DNA of 12,986 nucleotides from an uncultured Acidobacteriota bacterium (GTDB lineage: Bacteria; Acidobacteriota; Vicinamibacteria; Vicinamibacterales; UBA8438): positions 1 to 12,986 of the forward strand of contig CALBET010000048.1 of the NCBI GenBank assembly GCA_937888665.1, read 5' to 3'. Positions within the stretch are counted from its first letter, which is position 1; each line of letters opens with the position of its first letter. The translations under genes and the position numbers were made by a program. This document shows positions 1-12,986 of the stretch, in pieces. The notes below the pieces were generated by a model, which did no database searches, was not told where the DNA came from, and was given only the letters and a program-made list of their open reading frames with translations.

Positions 1-72
1 GGGCGCGCACTTGCGCGCCGTTACGGGCATCATCACGTGGGGCCCGGCCCCACACCCCGGCTCGGTCGCTCG
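1..72. repeat. GC-rich palindromic repeat, left array copy 1
   Basis: This is the first of two near-identical units spaced 105 nt apart; copy 2 is at 106-179. It contains a near-perfect palindrome at 2-19 (arms GGCGCGCA and TGCGCGCC, two-base loop) and a second palindrome near 39-52 (GTGGGGC and GCCCCAC around a three-base loop). It has no coding signature and lies downstream of rpsL. The window begins exactly at the start of the unit, so the true left edge of the repeat is unknown. It resembles REP-like intergenic repeats in architecture, but I do not recognise a named family. Confidence 0.85.
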
Positions 73-105
73 CGGGGGCCCCGAAGCCCCGCGCCGCTTC
101 CTCGC

Positions 106-179
106 GGGCGCGCACTTGCGCGCCGTTACGGGCATCATCACGTGGGGCCCGGCCCCACACACCCCGGCTCGGTCGCTCG
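106..179. repeat. GC-rich palindromic repeat, left array copy 2
   Basis: This matches positions 1-72 base for base except for an extra AC in a CACAC run near 157-162. It carries the same two hairpins (arms at 107-114 and 117-124, and another around 143-157). The stretch between the copies, 73-105, holds a GCGGGG/CCCCGC stem (72-77 with 87-92) and the 17-nt core at 79-95 that recurs in the right-hand repeats. The copy ends 17 nt from the rpsL stop codon. As RNA, its stacked hairpins could protect or terminate the rpsL 3' end, but there is no U-run, so it is not a standard intrinsic terminator. Confidence 0.85.
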
Positions 180-196
180 TTACGGTTCAACGCGTC

Positions 197-571
197 CTAC
201 GCCTTGGGCCGCTTCGCCCCATACTTCGAACGGCTCTGCTTGCGTCCTTGGACGCCGGTCGTGTCCAGCGTCCCGCGCACGACGTGATACCGCACGCCTG
301 GCAGGTCCTTCACGCGCCCCCCCCGAAGCAACACCAGCGAGTGCTCCTGCAGGTTGTGTCCTTCTCCGGGAATGTAGCTCGTGACCTCGATTTGATTGGT
401 CAGCCGCACGCGAGCGACCTTTCGCAGCGCCGAGTTCGGCTTCTTGGGCGTCTGGGTAAACACGCGGACGCAGACTCCTCGCCGCTGCGGGCATCGCTGC
501 AGCGCGGGACTCTTGGTCTTGGTTTCGGCCCGATACCGTCCCTTGCGAACAAGCTGACTAATCGTCGGCAC
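197..571 (-). CDS. rpsL: 30S ribosomal protein S12
   Basis: S12 sits in the decoding centre of the small ribosomal subunit and controls translational accuracy. The product is 124 aa, the same as E. coli S12, and keeps the conserved blocks PTISQLVRKGR at the N-terminus, TPKKPNSALRKVARVRLTN (41-59), IPGEGHNLQEHS (67-78) and GGRVKDLPGVRYH (84-96), with a C-terminal SRSKYGAKRPK. Lys43, Lys88 and Pro91 are the ancestral residues at the classic streptomycin-resistance positions, and Asp89, the known methylthiolation site, is present. I chose the GTG start at 569-571 because family homology begins there and an AGGGAG Shine-Dalgarno lies five bases upstream. The frame stays open to 838, but that extension has no S12 homology. 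rpoC lies 405 nt upstream. rpsG, the usual next gene, does not start within the 196 nt downstream. Confidence 0.97.
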   Translation of the reverse strand: MPTISQLVRKGRYRAETKTKSPALQRCPQRRGVCVRVFTQTPKKPNSALRKVARVRLTNQIEVTSYIPGEGHNLQEHSLVLLRGGRVKDLPGVRYHVVRGTLDTTGVQGRKQSRSKYGAKRPKA

Positions 572-576
572 GAGTA

Positions 577-619
577 CTCCCTGCGGCGATGACGCCACTA
601 CGCCGCGTCCGGCGGACGC
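577..619 (-). promoter_or_regulatory. rpsL Shine-Dalgarno and adjacent hairpins
   Basis: The AGGGAG Shine-Dalgarno reads on the minus strand at 577-582, five bases before the GTG. Directly upstream are two overlapping inverted repeats: a six-base stem with GCGGCG/CGCCGC arms at 583-588 and 601-606, and a GCGTCC/GGACGC stem with a three-base loop at 605-619. They share two bases, so the mRNA cannot fully form both. This arrangement could modulate ribosome access, as expected for a ribosomal-protein leader, but GC-rich DNA forms such stems by chance. The Shine-Dalgarno is firm; the regulatory reading is weak. Confidence 0.45.
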
Positions 620-812
620 CAGCGCCCACGAAGATTGCCCCAGGCCTAGAAGCCATCCGGCTTGGCACCTGGAGCGGATTGACCCTATTAATGTGTGCGC
701 GCCGTGAAGGAGCGCCGTGCTCGACCACGAGACGAGCCGGCTGCTTTCACGCAGGAAAGAGGTGAGTTGCGCATCACTGTGACCCTCGGCGCCGCGGTGC
801 GCCAATCGACCT

Positions 813-829
813 GTCACGACTTTCGTGAC
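813..829. repeat. 7-bp inverted repeat in the rpoC-rpsL gap
   Basis: GTCACGACTTTCGTGAC is a perfect 7-bp inverted repeat with a three-base centre. It lies about 240 bp upstream of the rpsL start and about 150 bp after the rpoC stop. A compact dyad in a non-coding stretch could be a transcription-factor operator or a small RNA hairpin. No promoter hexamers flank it clearly, so its role is open. Confidence 0.35.
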
Positions 830-925
830 GTCGACCATCTCCGTGGGTCACACGGCCTCTTTCGGACGGATCGAAGTCAGATAGGGTTTCCCAACTCCGA
901 CAGAACCTTGCGAGGGTATCACGAT

Positions 926-961
926 AAAGCCGACCAAGCAAGAAGGGTCACCCTCCTCGGC
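926..961 (-). terminator. possible imperfect terminator after rpoC
   Basis: On the minus strand, 15 nt after the rpoC stop codon, an outer stem (GCCGA/TCGGC, 957-961 with 929-933) encloses a six-pair inner stem with a TGA triloop (951-956 with 942-947, one G-U pair). The outer stem is followed at once by TTTAT. This is the layout of an intrinsic terminator, but the stem is interrupted by an eight-base bulge and the U-run is only three bases. It may be a weak terminator or a 3'-end stabiliser. Confidence 0.35.
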
Positions 962-976
962 CGGCGTCGCGGCCCA

Positions 977-5173
<4,197 letters not shown>

Positions 5174-5209
5174 GAAATAACCTTCACTCCTGCCAAAACT
5201 CCCAAACCG

Positions 5210-9586
<4,377 letters not shown>

Positions 9587-9638
9587 TCTGCAACACCCTC
9601 GGACCAGCACGCCGGGTCTCGACGAAGCCGTGGCCGAA

Positions 9639-9662
9639 CGAAACGGATCTACCCCCGTTCCG
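9639..9662 (-). promoter_or_regulatory. hairpin in the rplL-rpoB gap
   Basis: Minus-strand arms CGGAACGG (9655-9662) and CCGTTTCG (9639-9646) form an eight-pair stem with one G-U pair and an eight-base loop, near the middle of the 136-nt gap. In E. coli the corresponding gap holds a partial attenuator and an RNase III processing site that set the ratio of ribosomal protein to polymerase. A similar role here fits the position. There is no U-run, so processing is more likely than simple termination. This is inference from position and fold. Confidence 0.4.
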
Positions 9663-9722
9663 ATCGGTCACGCCACCACTCGCACGACGGGCGACCACCC
9701 GCCGCGACCGTGAAAACGACGC

Positions 9723-10106
9723 CTACTTCACTTCGGCCTTGGCGCCCACGTCCTCGAACTTCTTCGCGATCGCGTCCGCTTCGTCCTTGGGAATACCTTC
9801 CTTGACCGCGACCGGCGCGCTTTCGACCAGGTCCTTGGCCTCCTTGAGCCCGAGGCTCGTCACCTCGCGGACGGTCTTGATCACGTTGATCTTCTTGGCG
9901 CCGACTTCGGTGAGCGTGACCGTAAACTCGGTCTGCTCTTCCGGCGCTTCAGCCACCGCACCCGGCGCCGCAGCACCCGCGACAGCCATCGGCATCGCCG
10001 CCGATACCCCGAGCTCTTCTTCGAGCGTCTTGACCAGCTCGGACAACTGCAGCACCGAGATTCCCTTGATGTACTCGACGACCTGTTCCTGCGTCACGTC
10101 AGCCAT
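9723..10106 (-). CDS. rplL: 50S ribosomal protein L7/L12
   Basis: L7/L12 is the multicopy, mobile stalk protein that recruits and stimulates translational GTPases. The product is 127 aa from MADVTQEQVVEYIK. An N-terminal dimerisation helix region (about 1-35) that docks on L10 is followed by an Ala/Pro/Glu-rich hinge (about 36-57) and the globular C-terminal domain (about 58-127), with the GTPase-contact stretch KKINVIKTVREVTSLGLKEA and a C-terminal AKAEVK. The start is a choice between two in-frame ATGs: 10104-10106, giving the family-typical MADV, or 10110-10112, giving MPMADV. AGGAG lies 10 bases before the first and 4 before the second; I prefer the first by homology. The gene is 58 nt after rplJ, the standard L10-L12 pair. 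Confidence 0.97.
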   Translation of the reverse strand: MADVTQEQVVEYIKGISVLQLSELVKTLEEELGVSAAMPMAVAGAAAPGAVAEAPEEQTEFTVTLTEVGAKKINVIKTVREVTSLGLKEAKDLVESAPVAVKEGIPKDEADAIAKKFEDVGAKAEVK

Positions 10107-10134
10107 TGGCATGTCACTCCTGCGCGGTTTCCTA

Positions 10135-10157
10135 CGGGTCGACCTGTGTGCGACCCG
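10135..10157 (-). promoter_or_regulatory. competing hairpins in the rplJ-rplL gap
   Basis: A 7-bp stem (CGGGTCG/CGACCCG, 10135-10141 with 10151-10157, nine-base loop) lies between rplJ and rplL. The second arm can instead pair with GGGTC at 10161-10165, at the rplJ stop, so two mutually exclusive folds are possible. L12 is made in excess over L10, and structure here could tune rplL translation after rplJ. There is no direct evidence beyond base pairing. Confidence 0.3.
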
Positions 10158-10164
10158 CGACGGG

Positions 10165-10689
10165 TCATTCCGATTTCTTCTTTTCTGCTTGAACGAGCAC
10201 GCTGAGCAGATCACGCGGCACGGCGCTCAGCACCCTGACCAACTGGGTCGTCGGCGCCTGTAGTTGCATCAGCAGCGTGGCCTGCAGCTCTTTTTTGGTG
10301 GGCAGCGTCGCAAGGCGATGAACGTCGGCCGCCGCCAACTGGCGTCCGGACACCATACCCGCCTTCACCGTGAGTTGGGGCGTGTCCTTTGCGAACGTGA
10401 CCAGAGCCTTCGCCAGACTCGCCGGGTCGTCGTCGCTGAACGCGATCGCCGTCGTACCCTGGAACGAGTCACGCAACGACTCGAAGACCGTTCCGGCGAT
10501 CGCGAGCTTGGCCAGCCGGTTCTTCACCACTCGGTAGTTACCCCGAGCCGCGCGCACCTGACGACGCAGCTCGGTGGCCTTCGGCACGTCGAGCCCGGTG
10601 AAATCGAGCAGGACCATGCAGTCGGCTCTGGCCAGAGCCGCACCCAGCTCTTTGACCGTTTCTTCCTTGACGCTTCTAGTGACCGGCAT
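10165..10689 (-). CDS. rplJ: 50S ribosomal protein L10
   Basis: L10 anchors L7/L12 dimers to the 23S rRNA GTPase-associated centre. The product is 174 aa, within the usual 165-180. Family blocks seen are RSVKEETVKELGAAL at the N-terminus, MVLLDFTGLDVPKATELRRQ, the RNA-binding NYRVVKNRLAKLAI and GTTAIAFSDDDP, then the long C-terminal helix (LQAPTTQLVRVLSAVPRDLL) that binds L12, and a lysine-rich end. It starts at ATG 10687-10689 with an AGAGGG about 12 bases upstream, a rather long spacing. The 73-nt gap after rplA contains a GC palindrome and is where an autoregulatory L10 leader would be expected; I could not identify the leader motif itself. Confidence 0.96.
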   Translation of the reverse strand: MPVTRSVKEETVKELGAALARADCMVLLDFTGLDVPKATELRRQVRAARGNYRVVKNRLAKLAIAGTVFESLRDSFQGTTAIAFSDDDPASLAKALVTFAKDTPQLTVKAGMVSGRQLAAADVHRLATLPTKKELQATLLMQLQAPTTQLVRVLSAVPRDLLSVLVQAEKKKSE

Positions 10690-10737
10690 TCGACTGTCTG
10701 TCCCTCTGGTTGAGTTGCTGGGTTCCTGTGTCTTCGA

Positions 10738-10751
10738 GACGCGCGCGCGTC
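10738..10751. repeat. 14-nt perfect palindrome upstream of rplJ
   Basis: GACGCGCGCGCGTC is fully self-complementary and lies in the 73-nt rplA-rplJ gap, 12 nt after the rplA stop. It may form the stem of an L10-binding leader or simply be GC-rich low-complexity sequence. There is no U-run after it. Confidence 0.3.
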
Positions 10752-10762
10752 ACCGTGGTGCC

Positions 10763-11470
10763 CTACACCCCTAAGGCCAGCGCATCGACATCCGACGGAT
10801 CAACCCTGATGCCGGGCCCCATCGTCGACGCCACGGTCACGCTACGCACGTACTTGCCCTTCGCCGCCGGTGGCTTGGCGCGCATGACGCTGGCAATCAG
10901 TGCCTGGGCGTTCTCGACCAGACGGTCGGCATCGAACGAAGACTTGCCGATCGGGGCATGCACGACACCGGCTTTGTCCACACGGAAATTGACTTTGCCG
11001 GCCTTGATTTCTGTCACGGCCTGGGCCACGTCAAAGGTGACGGTGCCGGTCTTGGGGTTGGGCATCAAGCCGCGCGGGCCAAGCACCTTTCCCAGTTTGC
11101 CGACCACGCGCATCATGTCAGGAGTTGCCACGACGGCGTCGAATTCCAGCCACCCGCCCTCGATCCGGTCGACAACCTCTTCGCCACCGACGACGTCGGC
11201 GCCGGCGGCCTCGGCCTCTTTCTGTTTCTCTGCTCCGGCGACGACCAGCACGCGTTTCGAGCGACCGAGCCCATGGGGAAGAATGACGGTCCCCCGCACC
11301 ATCTGGTCGGCGTGCTTGGGGTTCACCCCGAGGCGCAACGCGATCTCCACAGACTCATCGAAACCGGCAAAACGCACCTTCTGCATCAGCGGAATCGCCT
11401 CGCCGAGGGCATACTCCCGATCCTCGACCTGCTCGCCCGCCGCTCTGAACTTCTTGCCCTTTTTGGCCAT
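10763..11470 (-). CDS. rplA: 50S ribosomal protein L1
   Basis: L1 forms the L1 stalk that helps release deacylated tRNA from the E site, and in many bacteria it represses translation of its own rplK-rplA mRNA. The product is 235 aa (E. coli 234). It opens MAKKGKKFRAA and keeps FDESVEIALRLGVNPKHADQ, the MVRGTVILPHGLG rRNA-contact block, domain II around LVVAGAEKQKEAEAAGADVVGG, and the signature LGPRGLMPNPKTGTVT, ending with STMGPGIRVDPSDV. The ATG at 11468-11470 follows GAGGG with a 4-5 base spacing. A strong hairpin lies 11 nt upstream, between it and rplK, and could influence its translation. No defects are seen. Confidence 0.97.
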   Translation of the reverse strand: MAKKGKKFRAAGEQVEDREYALGEAIPLMQKVRFAGFDESVEIALRLGVNPKHADQMVRGTVILPHGLGRSKRVLVVAGAEKQKEAEAAGADVVGGEEVVDRIEGGWLEFDAVVATPDMMRVVGKLGKVLGPRGLMPNPKTGTVTFDVAQAVTEIKAGKVNFRVDKAGVVHAPIGKSSFDADRLVENAQALIASVMRAKPPAAKGKYVRSVTVASTMGPGIRVDPSDVDALALGV

Positions 11471-11481
11471 CGTTCCCTCAA

Positions 11482-11510
11482 TCGGGGCTGCGCCCCGAAC
11501 CCCACGCGGC
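11482..11510 (-). repeat. hairpin repeat element in the rplK-rplA gap
   Basis: A 7-bp stem (TCGGGGC/GCCCCGA, 11482-11488 with 11492-11498, three-base loop) is followed on the plus strand by ACCCC. Positions 11483-11503 match 12825-12845, next to secE, at every base except the three-base loop. It is therefore a solo copy of part of the right-edge repeat. It occupies most of the 45-nt gap and ends three bases before the rplA Shine-Dalgarno at 11475-11479. Confidence 0.6.
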
Positions 11511-11515
11511 GGTGG

Positions 11516-11941
11516 TCAGCCTTCGATTTCGAGCCCCATGGACCGGGCGGTGCCGGACACGACCTTCACCGCGCCCTCCAGATCGCTGCAATTGAGGTCG
11601 GGCATCTTGGTCTTCGCGATCTCCGCGACCTGCGCCGACGTGACCTTGCCGACCTTGGTCCGATTCGGTTCGCCAGACCCCTTCGCGATATTCGCCGCGC
11701 GCTTCAACAGTATCGCGGCGGGCGGCGTCTTCGTAATGAAGCTCAAGGTCCGGTCCGCGTAGATCGTGACCACGGCCGGAATAATGAGACCTTCCTGACT
11801 CGCAGTCTTCGCGTTGAACGCCTTGCAAAAATCCATGATGTTCACGCCGTGCGGACCAAGCGCCGTGCCGACAGGAGGCGCAGGTGTCGCCTTCCCCGCC
11901 GCAATCTGCAACTTGACCATCCCGATGACCTTCTTCGCCAT
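11516..11941 (-). CDS. rplK: 50S ribosomal protein L11
   Basis: L11 binds the GTPase-associated region of 23S rRNA, takes part in factor function and is needed for RelA-type stringent sensing. The product is 141 aa, the same length as E. coli L11 without its initiator Met. The N-terminal domain shows LQIAAGKATPAPPVGTALGP and the GVNIMDFCKAFNAKT helix; Pro22 and Pro23, where thiostrepton resistance mutations map in other species, are present. The C-terminal RNA-binding domain includes GSGEPNRTKVGKVT and ends SMGLEIEG. The ATG at 11939-11941 has AGAGG nine bases upstream. The 61-nt gap from nusG contains only a short 5-bp stem at 11989-12002. It probably shares an mRNA with rplA 45 nt downstream. 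Confidence 0.97.
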   Translation of the reverse strand: MAKKVIGMVKLQIAAGKATPAPPVGTALGPHGVNIMDFCKAFNAKTASQEGLIIPAVVTIYADRTLSFITKTPPAAILLKRAANIAKGSGEPNRTKVGKVTSAQVAEIAKTKMPDLNCSDLEGAVKVVSGTARSMGLEIEG

Positions 11942-11988
11942 GTCGTCCGACCTCTAGGCGGCGGCCGAAGCCCCGCTCATGTCATCCA

Positions 11989-12002
11989 AGGGCCCGCGCC
12001 CT
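11989..12002 (-). promoter_or_regulatory. short hairpin directly after nusG
   Basis: A 5-bp stem (AGGGC/GCCCT, four-base loop) abuts the nusG stop codon in the nusG-rplK gap. In some bacteria this gap carries a promoter for rplKA and the L1 autoregulatory site. I cannot match either motif, and the stem is short enough to arise by chance. Confidence 0.2.
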
Positions 12003-12545
12003 CTATAACTTTTCGACCTGCAGAAAATCGAGCTCGACGGGCGTTGCCCGACCGAAAATCGTCACCATCACCTTCACGGTGTTCTTGTCGAGATTCACAT
12101 CGTCGACGACGCCGTTGAAGCTGGTGAACGGCCCTTCGTTGATCCGCACCTGATCGCCCTTGTCGAAGGTGTATTTCGGCTTCGGCTTCTCCGCCGCGAC
12201 AGTCATCTGCTGGAGGATCTGGTCGACCTCCTCGCGCGTCAGCGGCGTCGGCTTCGATCCAGCGCCCACGAAGCCAGTCACCTTCGGCGTATTACGCACA
12301 ACGTGCCAGGCGTGGTCAGACATCTGCATTTCGACGAGAATGTAGCCTGGAAAAAACCGCTTCGAGCTGACCACACGCTTCCCGCCGCGCATCTCCACCA
12401 CGTCCTCGGTCGGGATCAACACCTCCCCAATCTCCGCCTCAAGCCCATAAGCGCTGACTCGCTGTTGGAGCGACTCGGACACCTTGTTCTCGAAGCCCGA
12501 GTAGGTGTGGACGATGTACCACTGTTTGGTGATGACGTCGGTCAT
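12003..12545 (-). CDS. nusG: transcription termination/antitermination factor NusG
   Basis: NusG binds the RNA polymerase clamp across the cleft, affects pausing, and through its KOW domain contacts Rho or ribosomal protein S10. The product is 180 aa (E. coli 181). The NGN domain spans about 8-115, with WYIVHTYSGFENKVSESL, LIPTEDVVEMRGGKR and the signature RFFPGYILVEMQMSDHAWHVVRNTPKVTGF split over 63-92. A linker follows (about 116-124), then the KOW domain (125-180) with FDKGDQVRINEGPF and GRATPVELDFLQVEKL. The ATG at 12543-12545 overlaps the secE stop codon as ATGA, and GGAG lies four bases upstream inside secE, so the two are translationally coupled. Confidence 0.97.
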   Translation of the reverse strand: MTDVITKQWYIVHTYSGFENKVSESLQQRVSAYGLEAEIGEVLIPTEDVVEMRGGKRVVSSKRFFPGYILVEMQMSDHAWHVVRNTPKVTGFVGAGSKPTPLTREEVDQILQQMTVAAEKPKPKYTFDKGDQVRINEGPFTSFNGVVDDVNLDKNTVKVMVTIFGRATPVELDFLQVEKL

Positions 12546-12796
12546 TGCGCTCCAAACATGCTAAACAGGAATCGGGCCAACCGAACAAGAACCACATCGA
12601 TAGCCGCGAGATAGAGACCGAAGAACGCAGACGTCAACATGACAACCAATGTGGTCGCGTAGACCTCTTTTTGGGTGGGCCACGTCACCCGCTCCATCTC
12701 GTTCTTGACCTGGGCGAGGAAGACACGTGACCGATTGATCCAGCCGGTCACCTGCGACGAAGCGTCTCTCGTGTGTTCGAGTCGTGCTGTCTTCAC
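12542..12796 (-). CDS. secE: preprotein translocase subunit SecE
   Basis: SecE clamps the SecY channel in the inner membrane and is essential for Sec export. With the GTG start at 12794-12796 the product is 84 aa, the short single-span form. An amphipathic N-terminal part contains the conserved KNEMERVTWPTQKEV signature (about 31-45), followed by one transmembrane segment (about 47-76: TTLVVMLTSAFFGLYLAAID, then VVLV). I chose this GTG because AAGGGG lies 11 bases upstream and because extending the frame to the ATG at 12901 would run through the 12827-12881 repeat, which is clearly non-coding elsewhere. The start is therefore only fairly sure. Its TGA stop overlaps the nusG ATG. The usual upstream neighbours (tRNA-Trp, rpmG, tuf) are not in the remaining 190 nt. 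Confidence 0.9.
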   Translation of the reverse strand: MKTARLEHTRDASSQVTGWINRSRVFLAQVKNEMERVTWPTQKEVYATTLVVMLTSAFFGLYLAAIDVVLVRLARFLFSMFGAQ

Positions 12797-12826
12797 GGAC
12801 TGACCGGCCCCTTCATTTTCCACACG

Positions 12827-12881
12827 GGGCGTTGCCCCGAACCCCCGCGCCGGCTGCGCGGGGACCCCGAATGCCCCACTC
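12827..12881. repeat. GC-rich hairpin repeat, right array copy A
   Basis: This 55-nt unit is identical to 12932-12986, exactly 105 nt away. It contains a long stem, CCCCGCGC/GCGCGGGG around a five-base loop (12843-12850 with 12856-12863), and, with the two bases before it, a CGGGGC/GCCCCG stem (12825-12830 with 12834-12839). Its inner edge lies only 30 nt from the secE start. The core at 12835-12851 matches 79-95 in the left array at 16 of 17 bases. Confidence 0.85.
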
Positions 12882-12891
12882 CGCCGACGCG

Positions 12892-12911
12892 AGCCGCGCA
12901 TGTGCGCGGCT
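12892..12911. repeat. 9-bp-arm palindrome between the right repeats
   Basis: AGCCGCGCATGTGCGCGGCT is an inverted repeat with 9-bp arms and a two-base loop, in the 50-nt spacer between copies A and B. The left-array palindrome at 2-19 has the same kind of layout (GCGCGCA, two bases, TGCGCGC), so both ends carry similar palindromes next to similar cores. Confidence 0.65.
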
Positions 12912-12931
12912 TGGCCTTGTTTCCTGCCGCC

Positions 12932-12986
12932 GGGCGTTGCCCCGAACCCCCGCGCCGGCTGCGCGGGGACCCCGAATGCCCCACTC
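12932..12986. repeat. GC-rich hairpin repeat, right array copy B
   Basis: This is base-identical to 12827-12881 over 55 nt, and the window ends exactly at its last matching base. The flank differs by one base from copy A (CCGGGC against CGGGGC just before the loop), which shortens the small stem. The unit probably belongs to an array that continues outside the window. Confidence 0.85.

Larger units (their letters stand above)
572..976 (-). other. rpoC-rpsL intergenic region, no gene seen
   Basis: This 405-nt gap has no convincing gene. Many bacteria have an L7Ae-family gene here; none is present on either strand. Read on the minus strand, it contains a terminator-like fold just after rpoC, a 7-bp inverted repeat in the middle, and two hairpins next to the rpsL Shine-Dalgarno. 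I found no pair of -35 and -10 hexamers close enough to consensus to call a promoter. The size and content suggest a boundary between the rpoBC and str transcription units, but that is an inference. Confidence 0.6.

Noticed and set aside
1..592. Plus-strand 193-aa frame across the left repeats and antisense to rpsL
   Set aside because: It is translated from the tandem repeat and the reverse of rpsL; the repeated peptide is a consequence of the DNA repeat.
572..838. In-frame N-terminal extension of rpsL (89 codons open up to an ATG at 838)
   Set aside because: It has no S12 homology, the family N-terminus begins at the GTG at 571, and that GTG has a well-placed AGGGAG. Open frames of this length are common by chance at this GC content.
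880..950. Candidate sigma-70-like promoter for rpsL (TTGCTT, 17 bp, TACCCT on the minus strand)
   Set aside because: Each hexamer matches consensus at only three positions, and the -35 lies inside the terminator-like fold; similar matches are expected by chance.
9587..9610. Alternative rpoB GTG start at 9608-9610
   Set aside because: It adds eight residues without family support and lacks a Shine-Dalgarno; the ATG at 9586 has GAGGG nine bases upstream.
12793..12816. Seven-codon upstream ORF (ATG at 12816, TGA overlapping the secE GTG)
   Set aside because: The GTGA overlap is suggestive of coupling, but the ORF has no clear Shine-Dalgarno of its own and such short frames are expected by chance.
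12797..12901. Longer secE beginning at the ATG at 12901
   Set aside because: The added 35 residues are encoded by repeat copy A and its palindromic flank, with no SecE similarity.
12827..12986. Right-edge repeats as a CRISPR array
   Set aside because: There are only two units, each 55 nt with strong internal palindromes, a spacer resembling repeat DNA, a shared core in other gaps, and no cas genes.
12797..12986. tRNA-Trp or rpmG upstream of secE
   Set aside because: These are the usual neighbours, but the region is entirely repeat-type sequence with no cloverleaf and no L33 frame.

Overview
The window is a core transcription and translation locus from a GC-rich bacterium. All recognisable genes lie on the minus strand, so transcription runs from high to low coordinates in the order secE - nusG - rplK - rplA - rplJ - rplL - rpoB - rpoC - rpsL. 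This is the classic rpl-rpoBC cluster leading into the first gene of the str operon. All nine genes look intact. The products are near-canonical in length and keep their family motifs. There is no mobile element, CRISPR array, tRNA or rRNA.

Organism: the overall sequence style, the RpoB and RpoC sequences, and above all a roughly 60-residue, eight-cysteine insertion near the RpoB N-terminus suggest Acidobacteriota, possibly the Vicinamibacteria. This rests on recollection of family sequences, not on a search, so it is a moderate-confidence inference.

Layout, left to right: 1-179 holds two copies of a 72-74 nt GC-rich palindromic unit, 105 nt apart, downstream of rpsL. Then rpsL (197-571), a 405-nt gap (572-976) with a terminator-like fold after rpoC and hairpins just ahead of the rpsL ribosome binding site, rpoC (977-5173), rpoB (5210-9586), a 136-nt gap with a good hairpin, rplL (9723-10106), rplJ (10165-10689), rplA (10763-11470), rplK (11516-11941), nusG (12003-12545) and secE (12542-12796). 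secE and nusG overlap by ATGA. The right edge (12827-12986) holds two copies of a 55-nt element, again 105 nt apart.

Function: SecE is the small translocase subunit. NusG couples RNA polymerase to ribosomes or Rho. L11, L1, L10 and L7/L12 build the L1 stalk and the factor-binding stalk. RpoB and RpoC form the polymerase catalytic core, and S12 is the decoding-centre protein.

The points worth a second look are not a new gene system. They are (i) the eight-Cys RpoB insertion, whose first half has exactly the cysteine spacing of the RpoC zinc-binding domain encoded in the same operon; (ii) a family of GC-rich hairpin repeats at both window ends and in the rplK-rplA gap, placed against the secE and rplA starts; and (iii) a seven-proline run in the RpoC tail.
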